From Hoeflea sp. BAL378 (lineage in GTDB: Bacteria; Pseudomonadota; Alphaproteobacteria; Rhizobiales; Rhizobiaceae), in assembly GCF_000759435.1 (NCBI RefSeq), contig NZ_JRJG01000065.1, positions 1 to 57,254 on the forward strand: 57,254 bases of DNA. The letters run 5' to 3'. A program made the translations under genes and the position numbers. Under the pieces are notes generated by a model, which saw nothing but the letters and a program-made list of their open reading frames with translations, searched no databases and had not been told where the DNA came from. Of this stretch, positions 1 through 10,026 are shown piece by piece (within the stretch, counting starts at the first letter, position 1; the number at the start of each line of letters is the position of its first letter).

Positions 1-50
1 AAGGCGGCCGCACCGTCGGCGCCGGCATCGTCGCCACGATCATCGAATAA
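1..50 (+). CDS. tuf: Elongation factor Tu, C-terminal end (partial)
   Basis: Only the last 15 codons are present. They read [15 protein letters not shown] and stop at TAA 48-50, the invariant C-terminus of bacterial EF-Tu, the GTPase that carries aminoacyl-tRNA to the ribosome. Its place 70 bases before rpsJ matches the str-S10 junction of alphaproteobacteria. The rest of the gene lies left of the window. Confidence 0.93.
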   Translation, partial: GGRTVGAGIVATIIE

Positions 51-67
51 CAAACTGCGTCAGGACG

Positions 68-91
68 CATGGTCTGGTGAGCCAGGCCATG
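68..91 (+). other. Stem-loop in the tuf-rpsJ gap
   Basis: The arms 68-77 (CATGGTCTGG) and 82-91 (CCAGGCCATG) pair over 10 positions with one G-T wobble around the loop TGAG. No T-run follows, so it is unlikely to be a simple terminator. It sits 30 bases before the rpsJ start and could act in mRNA processing or S10-operon control; the function is inferred only from position. Confidence 0.45.
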
Positions 92-120
92 CGGTTCTCA
101 CACAAGCAAGGACAAGTCGA

Positions 121-429
121 ATGAACGGCCAGAACATCCGCATCCGCCTCAAGGCGTTTGACCACCGGATCCTTGACGCCTCCACGCGTGAAATCGTGTC
201 GACGGCAAAACGGACCGGCGCAAGCGTCCGTGGCCCGGTGCCGCTGCCGACCCGGATCGAGAAATTCACCGTCAACCGGTCGCCGCACATCGACAAGAAG
301 AGCCGCGAACAGTTCGAAATGCGCACTCACAAGCGTTTGCTCGACATTGTTGATCCGACGCCGCAAACGGTGGATGCGCTGATGAAGCTGGATCTCGCCG
401 CGGGCGTTGATGTGGAAATCAAGCTTTAA
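121..429 (+). CDS. rpsJ: 30S ribosomal protein S10
   Basis: The 102-residue product is full length for S10, which sits in the head of the small subunit and, as NusE, also joins transcription antitermination complexes. The central [17 protein letters not shown] stretch and the end [13 protein letters not shown] are typical of the family. An AGGA-type site lies just before ATG 121. It opens the S10 operon; a 78-base gap with a small GGGGC-AGG-GCCCC hairpin (466-478) separates it from rplC. Confidence 0.97.
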   Translation: MNGQNIRIRLKAFDHRILDASTREIVSTAKRTGASVRGPVPLPTRIEKFTVNRSPHIDKKSREQFEMRTHKRLLDIVDPTPQTVDALMKLDLAAGVDVEIKL

Positions 430-507
430 GGCCTTGAGCCTTGAAGCAAGGGAACGAGGCATGAAGGGGCAGGGCCCCGACAGGCTCATCTCAAGAGGAA
501 TGAACCG

Positions 508-1212
508 ATGCGTTCAGGTGTGATTGCACAAAAGTTGGGAATGACGCGGGTCTACAATGACGCCGGCGAGCATGTCCCCGTAACCGTCCTGCGGTTGGAA
601 AACTGCCAGGTGGTGGCCCAGCGTACGGAAGAGAAGAACGGCTACACCGCCGTTCAGCTCGGCGCCGGCGTCGCCAAGGTGAAGAATACGTCCAAGGCCA
701 TGCGCGGCAACTTTGCCATCGCCAATGTCGAACCCAAGGCCAAGCTGGTCGAGTTCCGCGTGAGCTCGGACAACCTGATCGATGTGGGCGCCGAGATCAC
801 TGCCGAGCACTTCGTTGCCGGTCAGTTGGTCGACGTCTCCGGCATCACCCAGGGCAAGGGCTTCGCCGGCGCCATGAAGCGCCACGGCTTCGGCGGTCTT
901 CGCGCCACCCACGGCGTTTCGGTCTCGCACCGTTCGCACGGCTCGACCGGTTCCAACCAGGATCCGGGCCGCGTCTGGAAGGGCAAGAAGATGGCCGGCC
1001 ACATGGGCCAGACCCGCGTGACCACGCAGAATCTCGAGATTGTGTCGACCGATGCAGATCGCGGCCTGATCCTGATCAAGGGCGCGGTTCCTGGCTCCAA
1101 GGGAACCTGGATCGTCGTCCGCGACGCAATCAAGTCCGGCACCCCGGCTGATGCGCCTCTCCCTGCAGCGCTTCGCGCCGCAGCCACCGTATCGAATGAG
1201 GGAGCCGAATAA
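508..1212 (+). CDS. rplC: 50S ribosomal protein L3
   Basis: L3 nucleates 50S assembly and reaches toward the peptidyl transferase centre. The 234-residue protein starts [16 protein letters not shown] and carries the family signature near residues 116-165 ([15 protein letters not shown], then [14 protein letters not shown]). The Gln in the GSNQDPG segment corresponds to the residue methylated by PrmB in other bacteria. The C-terminal tail ([18 protein letters not shown]) is longer than in E. coli, as is common in alphaproteobacteria. Its stop overlaps the rplD start by one base (TAATG), so the two are probably translationally coupled. Confidence 0.97.
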   Translation: MRSGVIAQKLGMTRVYNDAGEHVPVTVLRLENCQVVAQRTEEKNGYTAVQLGAGVAKVKNTSKAMRGNFAIANVEPKAKLVEFRVSSDNLIDVGAEITAEHFVAGQLVDVSGITQGKGFAGAMKRHGFGGLRATHGVSVSHRSHGSTGSNQDPGRVWKGKKMAGHMGQTRVTTQNLEIVSTDADRGLILIKGAVPGSKGTWIVVRDAIKSGTPADAPLPAALRAAATVSNEGAE

Positions 1213-1832
1213 TGGATCTCACCGTCACCACCCTCGAGGGCAAGGACGCAGGAAAGATTTCGCTTTCCGACGCGATCTTCGGTCTCGACCCGCGCCAGGA
1301 CCTGATCCAGCGCATCGTGCGCTGGCAGCTCGCCAAGAAGCAGCAGGGCACCCACCAGGCGCTCGGCCGCGCCGACATCGCCCGCACCGGCGCCAAGATG
1401 TTCAAGCAGAAGGGCACCGGCCGCGCGCGTCACCACTCGGCCCGCGCCCCGCAGTTCCGCGGCGGTGGTCAGGCCCATGGCCCGGTTGTCCGCAGCCACG
1501 CCCATGACCTGCCCAAGAAGGTCCGTGCGCTGGCGCTCCGCCATGCGCTTTCGGCCAAGGCCCAGGCTGCCGACATCATCGTCGTCGACAATCTGACGGC
1601 GTCGGAAGCCAAGACCAAGTCGCTGACGGGTTCGCTGTCGAAGCTGGGCCTGACCAACGCCCTGTTCATCGGCGGCGCCGAGCTCGACAACAATTTCCGC
1701 CTTGCGGCCAAGAACATCCCCAACGTGGATGTACTGCCGGTGCAGGGCATCAACGTCTACGACATCCTGCGTCGCGGCAAGCTGGTCTTGTCCAAGGACG
1801 CGGTCGCGGCTCTGGAGGAGCGCTTCAAATGA
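1212..1832 (+). CDS. rplD: 50S ribosomal protein L4
   Basis: L4 binds 23S rRNA domain I and lines the exit tunnel; in gammaproteobacteria it also represses the S10 operon. The 206-residue product has the tunnel-loop segment [18 protein letters not shown] around residues 63-80. The gene overlaps rplC by 1 base upstream and rplW by 4 bases (ATGA) downstream. The E. coli-type L4 leader target was not seen before rpsJ, so autoregulation here is unproven. Confidence 0.97.
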   Translation: MDLTVTTLEGKDAGKISLSDAIFGLDPRQDLIQRIVRWQLAKKQQGTHQALGRADIARTGAKMFKQKGTGRARHHSARAPQFRGGGQAHGPVVRSHAHDLPKKVRALALRHALSAKAQAADIIVVDNLTASEAKTKSLTGSLSKLGLTNALFIGGAELDNNFRLAAKNIPNVDVLPVQGINVYDILRRGKLVLSKDAVAALEERFK

Positions 1833-2122
1833 CGGATCTTCGCCATTATGATGTGATCGTCTCTCCGGCGATCACCGAAAAGTCGACCATGGTGTCGGAA
1901 CAGAACCAGGTGGTCTTCAATGTCGCCCGGCGCGCCTCCAAGCCTGAAATCAAGGCTGCGGTCGAAGCGCTGTTCGGCGTCAAGGTGACCGCGGTCAACA
2001 CGCTGCTGCGCAAGGGCAAGACCAAGCGCTTCCGCGGTATCGCCGGTCGCCAGACGGATGTGAAAAAGGCGTATGTGACGCTTGCCGAAGGCCAGTCAAT
2101 CGACGTCTCCACCGGTCTGTAA
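1829..2122 (+). CDS. rplW: 50S ribosomal protein L23
   Basis: This 97-residue protein sits at the exit of the peptide tunnel and is the docking site for trigger factor and SRP. The start [20 protein letters not shown] and the motif [17 protein letters not shown] are characteristic. ATG 1829 lies inside the end of rplD, a 4-base overlap that implies coupled translation. Length and sequence are normal. Confidence 0.96.
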   Translation: MTDLRHYDVIVSPAITEKSTMVSEQNQVVFNVARRASKPEIKAAVEALFGVKVTAVNTLLRKGKTKRFRGIAGRQTDVKKAYVTLAEGQSIDVSTGL

Positions 2123-2161
2123 GGATCGCGCGGGAATAAGCCCCCAAAAGGGAACAGGAAA

Positions 2162-2998
2162 ATGGCACTGAAAAGTTACAATCCGACGACCCCGAGCCAG
2201 CGCCAGCTGGTCATCGTTGATCGTTCGGGTCTTCATCGCGGCAAGCCGGTCAAGTCCTTGACCGAGGGGCTCCATTCCAAGGGCGGCCGCAACAATTATG
2301 GCCGTGTCACCGCCCAGTCGATCGGCGGCGGTCACAAGCGCACCTATCGCATGGTGGATTTCAAGCGTCGCAAGTTCGACGTCGAAGCCACCGTCGAGCG
2401 GATGGAATACGATCCGAACCGGACCGCCTACATCGCGCTGATCACCTATGCCGACGGCGAGAAGTCCTACATTCTCGCGCCGCAGCGCCTGACCGCAGGC
2501 GACAAGGTGATCTCGTCGGACAAGGCCGTGGACGTGAAGCCGGGCAACTGCATGCCGCTTCAGTTCATGCCGGTCGGCACGATCATCCACAACATCGAGA
2601 TGAAGCCGGCCAAGGGCGGCCAGATCGCCCGCTCGGCAGGCGGATACGCCCAGCTCGTCGGTCGCGACCAGGGCATGGCGATCCTGCGTCTCAACTCGGG
2701 CGAACAGCGCCTGGTGCAGGGCGCCTGCCTTGCAACGGTCGGTGCGGTGTCGAACCCGGACCACATGAACATCAACGACGGCAAGGCTGGTCGTTCGCGC
2801 TGGAAGGGCAAGCGCCCGCATGTTCGCGGCGTTGCCATGAACCCCGTCGACCACCCGCATGGCGGCGGTGAAGGCCGCACGTCAGGCGGCCGTCATCCCG
2901 TCAGCCCCTGGGGCAAGCCGACCAAGGGCAAGCGCACGCGCTCGAACAAGTCGACCGACAAGTTCATCATGCGCTCGCGTCATCAGCGCAAGAAATAA
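2162..2998 (+). CDS. rplB: 50S ribosomal protein L2
   Basis: L2 is needed for subunit association and peptidyl transferase activity. The 278-residue protein has the N-terminal [17 protein letters not shown] segment and the C-terminal [19 protein letters not shown] block, whose histidine (about residue 230) is the essential one in E. coli L2. It is separated from rplW by 39 bases and followed 15 bases later by rpsS. Confidence 0.98.
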   Translation: MALKSYNPTTPSQRQLVIVDRSGLHRGKPVKSLTEGLHSKGGRNNYGRVTAQSIGGGHKRTYRMVDFKRRKFDVEATVERMEYDPNRTAYIALITYADGEKSYILAPQRLTAGDKVISSDKAVDVKPGNCMPLQFMPVGTIIHNIEMKPAKGGQIARSAGGYAQLVGRDQGMAILRLNSGEQRLVQGACLATVGAVSNPDHMNINDGKAGRSRWKGKRPHVRGVAMNPVDHPHGGGEGRTSGGRHPVSPWGKPTKGKRTRSNKSTDKFIMRSRHQRKK

Positions 2999-3013
2999 GA
3001 GAGGAAGTCTCCA

Positions 3014-3292
3014 ATGGCTCGTTCAGTTTGGAAAGGTCCGTTTGTTGACGGCTATCTTCTCAAGAAAGCTGAGAAGGTTCGCGAAGGCGGTCGCAACGAA
3101 GTGATCAAAACCTGGAGCCGCCGCTCCACCATCATGCCGCAGTTCGTCGGCCTGACCTTCGGCGTCTACAACGGAAGCAAGCACATTCCGGTCAACGTGT
3201 CCGAGGACATGGTCGGCCAGAAGTTTGGCGAATATTCCCCGACGCGGACCTATTATGGCCACGGCGCCGACAAGAAAGCGAAGAGGAAGTAA
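3014..3292 (+). CDS. rpsS: 30S ribosomal protein S19
   Basis: S19 forms a complex with S13 in the head of the 30S subunit near the A-site tRNA. The 92 residues begin [16 protein letters not shown] and contain the signature [20 protein letters not shown]. Two bases separate its stop from the rplV start, and a GAGGAAG site inside its last codons can serve rplV. Confidence 0.97.
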   Translation: MARSVWKGPFVDGYLLKKAEKVREGGRNEVIKTWSRRSTIMPQFVGLTFGVYNGSKHIPVNVSEDMVGQKFGEYSPTRTYYGHGADKKAKRK

Positions 3293-3294
3293 CA

Positions 3295-3684
3295 ATGGGC
3301 AAGGCAAAAACCGAACGCCGGCTCAAGGGCAACGAAGCTCAGGCCATCGCCCGCACCATTCGTATCAGCCCGCAGAAGCTCAACCTCGTCGCGGCCATGA
3401 TCCGCGGCAAGAAGGTTGACCGGGCGCTGGCCGAGCTTGAGTTTTCGCGCAAGCGCATCGCTTCGACCGTCAAGAAGACGCTTGAATCGGCGATCGCGAA
3501 CGCCGAGAACAACCACGATCTCGATGTCGATTCGCTGATCGTCGCCGAGGCCTATGTCGGCAAGTCCATCGTCATGAAGCGCTTTCATGCCCGTGGCCGC
3601 GGCCGGTCTTCGCGCATCGAGAAGCCCTTCTCGCACCTGACCATCGTCGTGCGTGAAGTGGAAGCCACAGAGGAGGCCGCGTAA
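3295..3684 (+). CDS. rplV: 50S ribosomal protein L22
   Basis: L22 spans all 23S rRNA domains, and its beta-hairpin lines the exit tunnel. The product is 129 residues. The [20 protein letters not shown] region at residues 101-120 marks the family. The stop overlaps the rpsC start by one base (TAATG). A normal member of the operon with a slightly longer acidic C-terminus ([10 protein letters not shown]). Confidence 0.97.
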   Translation: MGKAKTERRLKGNEAQAIARTIRISPQKLNLVAAMIRGKKVDRALAELEFSRKRIASTVKKTLESAIANAENNHDLDVDSLIVAEAYVGKSIVMKRFHARGRGRSSRIEKPFSHLTIVVREVEATEEAA

Positions 3685-4388
3685 TGGGTCAGAAAATCAA
3701 TCCGATCGGTTTCCGCCTCGGCATTAACCGCACCTGGGACAGCCGTTGGTTCGCCGACAACGCCGAATACGGCAAACTGCTGCACGAGGATCTGAAGATC
3801 CGCGCCTATCTGCTCAACGAGCTCAAGCAGGCCGGCATCTCCAAGGTCGTCATCGAGCGCCCGCACAAGAAGTGCCGCGTCAGCATCCACGCTGCCCGTC
3901 CCGGCCTGATCATCGGCAAGAAGGGCGCGGACATCGAGAAGCTGCGCAAGAAGCTCGGCGAGATGACCAATTCGGAAACGCACCTCAACATCATCGAAGT
4001 GCGCAAGCCCGAAGTCGACGCGACCCTGGTCGCCCAGTCGATCGCCCAGCAGCTTGAACGCCGCATCGCCTTCCGCCGCGCCATGAAGCGCTCGGTCCAG
4101 TCGGCCATGCGTCTTGGCGCCGAAGGCATCAAGATCACCTGCGGCGGCCGTCTCGGCGGCGCCGAAATCGCGCGCACCGAATGGTACCGCGAGGGCCGGG
4201 TTCCGCTTCACACGCTGCGCGCCGACATCGACTACGGCACGGCGGAAGCGAAGACGGCTTACGGGATTTGCGGCGTCAAGGTCTGGATCTTCAAGGGCGA
4301 AATCCTCGAGCACGATCCCATGGCGTCTGAACGTCGCGCAACGGAAGGCGACGCTTCGGGCGGCAACCGCCGGCGCGAAAACGCCTGA
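3684..4388 (+). CDS. rpsC: 30S ribosomal protein S3
   Basis: S3 lies at the mRNA entry pore and has helicase-assisting residues there. The 234-residue protein has the type-II KH domain core [15 protein letters not shown] (about residues 74-88) and the C-terminal domain [22 protein letters not shown]. Its tail, after the HDPMASERR segment, is variable in rhizobia. A 35-base gap precedes rplP. Confidence 0.97.
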   Translation: MGQKINPIGFRLGINRTWDSRWFADNAEYGKLLHEDLKIRAYLLNELKQAGISKVVIERPHKKCRVSIHAARPGLIIGKKGADIEKLRKKLGEMTNSETHLNIIEVRKPEVDATLVAQSIAQQLERRIAFRRAMKRSVQSAMRLGAEGIKITCGGRLGGAEIARTEWYREGRVPLHTLRADIDYGTAEAKTAYGICGVKVWIFKGEILEHDPMASERRATEGDASGGNRRRENA

Positions 4389-4423
4389 GTTTGCGCCAGG
4401 CAGATAATTCGGAGAATTAGACA

Positions 4424-4837
4424 ATGTTGCAGCCAAAGCGTACAAAGTACCGCAAGCAGTTCAAGGGCCGCATCAAGGGAGTCGCCAAGGGCGGTTCTGA
4501 CTTGAACTTCGGCGCCTTCGGCTTGAAGGCACAGGAACCTGACCGCGTCAACGCGCGCCAGATCGAAGCTGCCCGCCGGGCGATCACGCGTCACATGAAG
4601 CGTGCGGGCCGGGTGTGGATCCGCATCTTCCCGGATGTCCCTGTCACCTCCAAGCCGACGGAAGTCCGCATGGGTAAGGGCAAGGGCTCGGTGGATTACT
4701 GGGCTGCGAAGGTCAAGCCTGGCCGGATCATGTTCGAAATTGACGGCGTCAGCGAAGAGCTCGCCCGTGAAGCTCTGCGCCTCGGCGCCGCCAAGCTCTC
4801 GGTCAAGACGCGCTTCGTTCAGCGCATCGCAGAGTAA
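4424..4837 (+). CDS. rplP: 50S ribosomal protein L16
   Basis: L16 helps position A-site tRNA and organise the peptidyl transferase centre. The 137-residue product begins [19 protein letters not shown] and has the conserved [18 protein letters not shown] segment at residues 83-100. Length is the usual 136-137. rpmC follows after 11 bases. Confidence 0.97.
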   Translation: MLQPKRTKYRKQFKGRIKGVAKGGSDLNFGAFGLKAQEPDRVNARQIEAARRAITRHMKRAGRVWIRIFPDVPVTSKPTEVRMGKGKGSVDYWAAKVKPGRIMFEIDGVSEELAREALRLGAAKLSVKTRFVQRIAE

Positions 4838-4848
4838 GGAGACGGATC

Positions 4849-5049
4849 ATGAAAGCCGCAGATGTTCGCGCCTTGAGCGTCGACCAACTCAATGACGAGC
4901 TTGCCAAGCTGAAGAAAGAGCAGTTCAACCTGCGTTTCCAGGGCGCCACCGGCCAGCTCGAGAAGACGTCGCGCGTGCAGGAAGTCCGCCGCGATATCGC
5001 CCGCATCAAGACTATTGCCCGCCAGAAGGCGGCCGTATCCAAGGCCTAA
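4849..5049 (+). CDS. rpmC: 50S ribosomal protein L29
   Basis: This 66-residue two-helix protein sits next to L23 at the tunnel exit. The [18 protein letters not shown] helix and the second helix [18 protein letters not shown] are diagnostic. A GGAG site precedes the ATG. Eleven bases separate it from rplP and twelve from rpsQ. Confidence 0.96.
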   Translation: MKAADVRALSVDQLNDELAKLKKEQFNLRFQGATGQLEKTSRVQEVRRDIARIKTIARQKAAVSKA

Positions 5050-5061
5050 GGACCGAAGACC

Positions 5062-5304
5062 ATGCCAAAACGCATTCTGCAGGGCACTGTTGTCAGTGAC
5101 AAGAACGAGAAGACCGTGGTCGTCCGCGTGGAACGCCGTTTCGCGCATCCGGTCATGCAAAAGATTGTCCGTCGCACCAAGAACTACAAGGCGCATGACG
5201 AGAACAATCAGTACAAGGTGGGCGACGAGGTTTCCATCCAGGAATGCGCGCCCATTTCCAAGGACAAGTGCTGGACCGTCGTTGCGGCTGTTGTCCAGGC
5301 CTGA
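5062..5304 (+). CDS. rpsQ: 30S ribosomal protein S17
   Basis: S17 is a primary 16S rRNA binding protein with an OB fold. The 80-residue product starts [25 protein letters not shown], typical of the family. It is the last gene of the S10-operon block here: a 235-base gap with a terminator-like hairpin follows before rplN. Confidence 0.97.
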   Translation: MPKRILQGTVVSDKNEKTVVVRVERRFAHPVMQKIVRRTKNYKAHDENNQYKVGDEVSIQECAPISKDKCWTVVAAVVQA

Positions 5305-5375
5305 ATGAACCGATTTGCGGCGAGGGGCCACTTGCACCTTGCCGAGAATCCTGTATGAAGCAGGCCATTGGCACG

Positions 5376-5398
5376 GAACGCCCCGGAAACGGGCGTTC
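5376..5398 (+). other. Hairpin in the rpsQ-rplN gap
   Basis: GAACGCCC (5376-5383) pairs perfectly with GGGCGTTC (5391-5398) around a 7-base loop; TTCTGCTTTC follows. The gap of 235 bases between rpsQ and rplN is unusually long for this operon and ends near a TTGACT hexamer at 5470. It may mark partial termination of the S10 block and a separate promoter for the spc block. No clear -10 box was found at the expected spacing. Confidence 0.4.
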
Positions 5399-5539
5399 TT
5401 CTGCTTTCAGCGCACGGAAGGTCCCTTCGGGGAAACCACCTTGGCAACATCCTTCCCGCGCAAGAAGTATTGACTCATAAGCTGGCATAGGGGGCCTTTC
5501 CGCCCAACCGTGCCGGTCACAACAAGAAGGCGGCCTGAT

Positions 5540-5908
5540 ATGATTCAGATGCAGACAAATCTCGACGTCGCGGACAATTCCGGCGCACGTCGTGTCATGT
5601 GCATCAAGGTTTTGGGCGGTTCGAAGCGGAAATATGCTTCCATCGGCGACATCATCGTCGTCTCGATCAAGGAAGCCATTCCGCGCGGCCGCGTCAAGAA
5701 GGGTGATGTGATGAAGGCGGTTGTGGTTCGCACGGCCAAGGACATTCGCCGCGCCGACGGCAGTGTGATCCGGTTCGACCGCAATGCGGCCGTCCTGATC
5801 GACAACAAGAAAGAGCCGATCGGCACCCGCATCTTCGGACCGGTTCCGCGCGAGCTGCGCGCCAAGAGCCACATGAAGATCATCTCGCTGGCGCCTGAAG
5901 TGCTGTAA
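5540..5908 (+). CDS. rplN: 50S ribosomal protein L14
   Basis: L14 sits at the subunit interface and is the binding site of the silencing factor RsfS. I chose ATG 5540 ([18 protein letters not shown]) because it gives the standard 122 residues; an in-frame ATG at 5510 would add a ten-residue tail not found in the family. It begins the spc block, and rplX follows after 11 bases. Confidence 0.96.
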   Translation: MIQMQTNLDVADNSGARRVMCIKVLGGSKRKYASIGDIIVVSIKEAIPRGRVKKGDVMKAVVVRTAKDIRRADGSVIRFDRNAAVLIDNKKEPIGTRIFGPVPRELRAKSHMKIISLAPEVL

Positions 5909-5919
5909 GGAACGAACCG

Positions 5920-6231
5920 ATGCAAAAGATCCGCAAAGGCGACAAGGTCGTCGTTCTGACTGGCAAGGACAAGGGCCGCACCGGCGAAGTTCTGGCCGTC
6001 ATGCCCAAGGAAGACCGTGCGGTCGTCCGGGGTCTGAATATGGTCAAGCGCCACCAGCGCCAGACCCAGACCCAGGAAGCCGGCATTATCAACAAGGAAG
6101 CTTCGCTTCACCTTTCCAACCTCGCGGTTGCCGACCCCAAGGACGGCAAGCCGACCCGCGTCGGCTTCCGCATCGAGGGCGACAAGAAGGTGCGCGTGGC
6201 GAAGCGTTCGGGAGTGGTCATCGATGGCTGA
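5920..6231 (+). CDS. rplX: 50S ribosomal protein L24
   Basis: L24 is an early assembly protein. The 103 residues start [19 protein letters not shown], which contains the KOW motif. The last 8 bases overlap the start of rplE, so the two are probably coupled. Confidence 0.97.
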   Translation: MQKIRKGDKVVVLTGKDKGRTGEVLAVMPKEDRAVVRGLNMVKRHQRQTQTQEAGIINKEASLHLSNLAVADPKDGKPTRVGFRIEGDKKVRVAKRSGVVIDG

Positions 6232-6781
6232 CGCAAAATACGAGCCCAGGCTCAAGCAGGACTATAACGAGCGCATCCGCAAGGCCATGCAGGAACAGTT
6301 CGCCTACGCGAACGAAATGCAGATCCCGCGGATGGACAAGATCGTCATCAACATGGGCGTTGGCGAAGCCACCGCGGATTCCAAGAAGCCCGCCATTGCG
6401 GCTGAGGACCTTGCTGCGATCGCCGGCCAGAAGCCGGTCATCACCCGCGCCCGCAACTCGATTGCCGGCTTCAAGCTGCGTGAAATGATGCCGATCGGCG
6501 CCAAGGTCACGCTGCGCGGCAACCGCATGTATGAATTCATGGACCGCCTGATCACCATCGCGCTTCCGCGCGTGCGTGACTTTCGCGGCCTGAACCCGAA
6601 GAGCTTTGACGGCCGCGGCAACTTCGCCATGGGCATCAAGGAGCACATCGTGTTTCCGGAGGTCAACTACGACAAGGTCGACCAGATCTGGGGCATGGAC
6701 ATCATCGTTTGCACGACGGCGCCGACGGATGACGAAGCGCGGGCTCTCCTGAAAGAGTTCAACTTCCCCTTCCGCCAGTAA
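6224..6781 (+). CDS. rplE: 50S ribosomal protein L5
   Basis: L5 binds 5S rRNA in the central protuberance. ATG 6224 gives [18 protein letters not shown] and 185 residues, the normal rhizobial size; the frame stays open further upstream, but that part only overlays rpl[17 protein letters not shown] and [16 protein letters not shown] are family signatures. Confidence 0.97.
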   Translation: MADAKYEPRLKQDYNERIRKAMQEQFAYANEMQIPRMDKIVINMGVGEATADSKKPAIAAEDLAAIAGQKPVITRARNSIAGFKLREMMPIGAKVTLRGNRMYEFMDRLITIALPRVRDFRGLNPKSFDGRGNFAMGIKEHIVFPEVNYDKVDQIWGMDIIVCTTAPTDDEARALLKEFNFPFRQ

Positions 6782-6814
6782 TCGTAACGGCATTCGAAAA
6801 AAGGATAACTGATC

Positions 6815-7120
6815 ATGGCGAAAGTCAGCGCAATCGAAAAGAACCAGCGCCGCCGCAATCTGGTCGCACGCGACGCTGCAAAGCGCGCCGCACTCAAGGC
6901 GATCACCAAGAACCAGGAGCTTCCGATCGAGGAACGCTTCCGCGCAACCTTGAAGCTCGCTGAAATGCCGCGCAACGGGGCCAAGGTTCGTGTCCGCAAC
7001 CGTTGCCAGGTGACCGGCCGTCCGCGTGCGTATTACCGCAAGCTCGGCATGTCGCGTATTGCACTGCGTGATCTCGGGTCCATGGCCAAGGTGCCGGGCC
7101 TGGTCAAGTCCAGCTGGTAA
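6815..7120 (+). CDS. rpsN: 30S ribosomal protein S14 (zinc-free form)
   Basis: The 101-residue product is the long S14 type. It lacks the two CxxC zinc-binding pairs of the short form; its only cysteine is in the [19 protein letters not shown] motif. S14 is in the 30S head and is among the last proteins to assemble. An AAGGAT site lies 9 bases before the ATG. Confidence 0.97.
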   Translation: MAKVSAIEKNQRRRNLVARDAAKRAALKAITKNQELPIEERFRATLKLAEMPRNGAKVRVRNRCQVTGRPRAYYRKLGMSRIALRDLGSMAKVPGLVKSSW

Positions 7121-7132
7121 GGAGCGCGAAAT

Positions 7133-7531
7133 ATGGCAATGACTGATCCACTGGGCGATATGCTCACACGCATCCGCAACGGCGTAGCCCGCCGCAAGAC
7201 TTCGGTGTCCACGCCTGCTTCCAAGCTGCGCGCACGGGTTCTCGATGTGCTGCAGGCCGAAGGCTACATCCGCGGATACACCGAAGTCGCATTCGACAAC
7301 GGCAAGGCGGAATTGAGCATCGAGCTCAAGTACCATGAAGGCGCACCGGTGATCCGCGAGATCGCCCGCGTGTCCAAGCCCGGCCGGCGTGTCTACGTCT
7401 CCGTTAAGTCCATTCCGCAGGTCGCCAACGGCCTCGGCATCACGATCCTTTCGACTCCGAAGGGCGTTTTGGCCGATCATGTTGCGCGCGAGCACAATGT
7501 TGGTGGCGAGGTTCTCTGCTCGATCTTCTGA
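7133..7531 (+). CDS. rpsH: 30S ribosomal protein S8
   Basis: S8 is a primary 16S rRNA binder and, in E. coli, the spc-operon repressor. The 132 residues begin [17 protein letters not shown] and end with [26 protein letters not shown], the conserved C-terminal RNA-binding part. Start spacing from rpsN is 12 bases with a GGAG site. Confidence 0.97.
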   Translation: MAMTDPLGDMLTRIRNGVARRKTSVSTPASKLRARVLDVLQAEGYIRGYTEVAFDNGKAELSIELKYHEGAPVIREIARVSKPGRRVYVSVKSIPQVANGLGITILSTPKGVLADHVAREHNVGGEVLCSIF

Positions 7532-7569
7532 TCAGGCAGGATCTCCAACTCGAACAGACAGGTTGAACA

Positions 7570-8103
7570 ATGTCTCGTATCGGTAAAAAGCCCGTCCCGG
7601 TCCCCGCCGGTGTCACCGCGACCATCGACGGCCAGAAAGTGGTCGCCAAGGGTCCCAAGGGTGAACTGAGCTTCGTCGCCAATGATGAAGTTTCGCTCAA
7701 GCTTGAAAACAACGCGGTCGTGGTCACGCCCATCGACAGCTCCAAGGACGCACGCTCCAAGTGGGGCATGTCGCGCACCATGATTTCCAACATCCTGACC
7801 GGGGTGAAGGACGGCTATGAGCGCAAGCTTGAAATCAACGGCGTGGGATATCGCGCGGCCATGCAGGGCCGCAATCTCCAGCTCGCTCTTGGCTTCAGCC
7901 ATGATGTCGTTTATCAGCCGCCGGAAGGCGTCAACATCGCTTGTCCGAAGCCGACGGAAATCGTCATCACCGGGATCGACAAGCAGGTGCTTGGCCAGGT
8001 GGCGTCCGAGATCCGCGGCTATCGCGGCCCCGAGCCCTACAAGGGCAAGGGCGTGAAATATGCTGAAGAGCGGATTGTCCGCAAAGAAGGCAAGAAGAAG
8101 TAA
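7570..8103 (+). CDS. rplF: 50S ribosomal protein L6
   Basis: L6 binds near the factor-binding centre and sarcin-ricin loop. The 177-residue protein has two repeated domains. The C-terminal signature [23 protein letters not shown] is intact. It lies 38 bases after rpsH and 12 bases before rplR. Confidence 0.97.
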   Translation: MSRIGKKPVPVPAGVTATIDGQKVVAKGPKGELSFVANDEVSLKLENNAVVVTPIDSSKDARSKWGMSRTMISNILTGVKDGYERKLEINGVGYRAAMQGRNLQLALGFSHDVVYQPPEGVNIACPKPTEIVITGIDKQVLGQVASEIRGYRGPEPYKGKGVKYAEERIVRKEGKKK

Positions 8104-8115
8104 GGAAGACGCGAA

Positions 8116-8478
8116 ATGGCTAGCAGGAAACAATCCCTTACGCGTCGGTCCGATCGTGTCCGCCGCCAGCTCAAAGCGGTGGCCAACGGCCGTCCGCGCC
8201 TGTCGGTTCATCGCTCGTCGAAGAACATCTATGCGCAGATCATTGACGATGCCGCGGGCCGTACGCTCGTTGCAGCCTCAACGCTTGACGCCGGCCTTCG
8301 CGGCGGGCTCAAGACCGGCGCTGATGTCTCCGCCGCAGCAGCGGTTGGCAAGCTGATTGCCGAACGTGCGACCGAGGCAGGCGTCACCAATGTGGTCTTC
8401 GACCGCGGCGCCTTTATCTATCACGGCCGCATCAAGGCCCTCGCCGAAGCAGCCCGCGAAGGCGGTCTGAGCTTCTAA
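8116..8478 (+). CDS. rplR: 50S ribosomal protein L18
   Basis: L18 binds 5S rRNA together with L5. The product is 120 residues, with the arginine-rich N-terminus [12 protein letters not shown] and the end [28 protein letters not shown], both typical. A 44-base gap with an AAGGAAAAGGA site leads into rpsE. Confidence 0.97.
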   Translation: MASRKQSLTRRSDRVRRQLKAVANGRPRLSVHRSSKNIYAQIIDDAAGRTLVAASTLDAGLRGGLKTGADVSAAAAVGKLIAERATEAGVTNVVFDRGAFIYHGRIKALAEAAREGGLSF

Positions 8479-8522
8479 GTCAACCAGCCGATTGATTCCG
8501 GAAAAGAATAAGGAAAAGGACA

Positions 8523-9083
8523 ATGGCCAAGGAAGGTCGCCGCGATAACCGCGGCAGGGAAGAAGAGCGCGACAGCGAATTCGTCGACAAGCTCGTACAC
8601 ATCAACCGCGTCGCCAAGGTCGTCAAGGGCGGCCGTCGCTTCGGTTTCGCAGCCCTGGTGGTTGTTGGAGACCAGAAGGGCCGCGTCGGCTTCGGTCACG
8701 GCAAGGCGCGCGAAGTGCCGGAAGCGATCCGCAAGGCCACCGAATCGGCCAAGCGCGATCTGATTTTCGTGCCGCTGCGTTCCGGCCGGACCCTGCACCA
8801 CGACGTGCATGGCCGTCACGGCGCCGGCAAGGTGCTTCTTCGCGCCGCCAAGCCCGGTACCGGCATCATCGCCGGCGGTCCGATGCGCGCCGTGTTCGAA
8901 ACGCTCGGCATGCATGATGTGGTGGCCAAGTCGACGGGGTCCTCCAACCCCTACAACATGGTCCGCGCCACTTTCGACGCGCTCAAGAACCAGATGCACC
9001 CCAAGGACATCGCGTCCCAGCGCGGCATGAAGTATTCCACGCTCCAGGAACGCCGCGGAGTCTCCGCCGGCGCCGAAGAGTAA
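8523..9083 (+). CDS. rpsE: 30S ribosomal protein S5
   Basis: S5 contributes to decoding accuracy and mRNA entry. The 186-residue product contains the double-stranded RNA-binding fold ([26 protein letters not shown], residues about 25-50) and the second domain [20 protein letters not shown]. The first twenty residues are highly charged, as in other rhizobia. Confidence 0.97.
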   Translation: MAKEGRRDNRGREEERDSEFVDKLVHINRVAKVVKGGRRFGFAALVVVGDQKGRVGFGHGKAREVPEAIRKATESAKRDLIFVPLRSGRTLHHDVHGRHGAGKVLLRAAKPGTGIIAGGPMRAVFETLGMHDVVAKSTGSSNPYNMVRATFDALKNQMHPKDIASQRGMKYSTLQERRGVSAGAEE

Positions 9084-9121
9084 TCGGGCGTCCGCCTTTA
9101 TCGTATTAGGGAGCCAAGACC

Positions 9122-9322
9122 ATGGCTGACAATAAAAAGGGCAAGACGGTCACCGTCGAACAGATCGGCAGCCCGATTCGCCGCCCCAACGTGCAGCGCC
9201 AGACGCTGATCGGTTTGGGCCTCAACAAGATGCACCGCCGCCGGACCCTCGAGGACACCCCGTCCGTTCGTGGCATGATCCGTTCGGTCAGCCACCTCGT
9301 TCGCGTCGTCGACGAGCAGTGA
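9122..9322 (+). CDS. rpmD: 50S ribosomal protein L30
   Basis: A small 66-residue 50S protein. [28 protein letters not shown] followed by [13 protein letters not shown] is the family signature. It sits between rpsE and rplO in the conserved order, with 38 and 16 base gaps. Confidence 0.96.
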   Translation: MADNKKGKTVTVEQIGSPIRRPNVQRQTLIGLGLNKMHRRRTLEDTPSVRGMIRSVSHLVRVVDEQ

Positions 9323-9338
9323 GTGGGAGTGAACAATC

Positions 9339-9827
9339 ATGAAACTCAATGAGATCACCGACAACGAAGGCGCCACCAAGAACCGCAAGCGGGTCGGCCG
9401 CGGCATCGGTTCGGGCTCCGGCAAGACTGCCGGTCGTGGCGTCAAGGGCCAGAAGTCCCGCGGTGGCGTCGCCATCAACGGCTTCGAAGGCGGCCAGATG
9501 CCGATCTACCGGCGTCTTCCGAAGCGCGGCTTCAACAACATCTTCTCGACCGACTTCAACGTCGTCTCGGTCGGCCGCATCCAGGCCGCCATTGACGCGG
9601 GCAAGCTCGACGGCAAGAAGGCGATCGATGCGGCTGCCCTGAAGGCTGCCGGCGTCATCCGCCGCCTCAAGGACGGCGTGCGCATCCTCGCCGACGGCGA
9701 CGTCAAGGCCAAGCTCACCCTCGAAGTGGCCGGTGCCTCGCGCACCGCCATCGAGAAGGTCGAGAAGGCCGGCGGCTCGATCAAGCTGCTCGCCCCGGCG
9801 CCGGCCGCTCCGGCCGCCGAAGAGTAG
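9339..9827 (+). CDS. rplO: 50S ribosomal protein L15
   Basis: L15 is a late 50S assembly protein with a long glycine-rich N-terminal extension. The N-terminal region [22 protein letters not shown] and the segment [18 protein letters not shown] mark the family. The product is 162 residues with an alanine/proline tail. A strong intrinsic terminator follows at 9839, so the spc block probably ends here. Confidence 0.97.
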   Translation: MKLNEITDNEGATKNRKRVGRGIGSGSGKTAGRGVKGQKSRGGVAINGFEGGQMPIYRRLPKRGFNNIFSTDFNVVSVGRIQAAIDAGKLDGKKAIDAAALKAAGVIRRLKDGVRILADGDVKAKLTLEVAGASRTAIEKVEKAGGSIKLLAPAPAAPAAEE

Positions 9828-9838
9828 GAAAATTATGA

Positions 9839-9867
9839 CCGCCCGGTGCTTCACATCGGGCGGTTTT
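9839..9867 (+). terminator. Rho-independent terminator after rplO
   Basis: A 10-bp stem (CCGCCCGGTG 9839-9848 with CATCGGGCGG 9854-9863, one wobble) with loop CTTCA is followed by TTTT. It starts 12 bases after the rplO stop. Transcripts reaching secY would need read-through or a promoter in the 160 bases that follow. Confidence 0.85.
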
Positions 9868-10026
9868 CGTCCCATATGGGATCTGCCGGCGCGGTAAGTC
9901 GCGACGGCGAGGGCGGGCGCCGGGCACATTTCATTCCGCCAGGCAGCAAGGCCCGGTGAAACCAACTCAGACCCTCCGGAGATGATTGGGTTCATCACGC
10001 GCCGGGTGGGCCGCGCGGAGAACGCA

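Noticed and set aside
9982-10026. Upstream in-frame start for secY adding 15 residues
   Set aside because: The added MIGFITRRVGRAENA segment is not found in the family; ATG 10027 gives the usual N-terminus and length.
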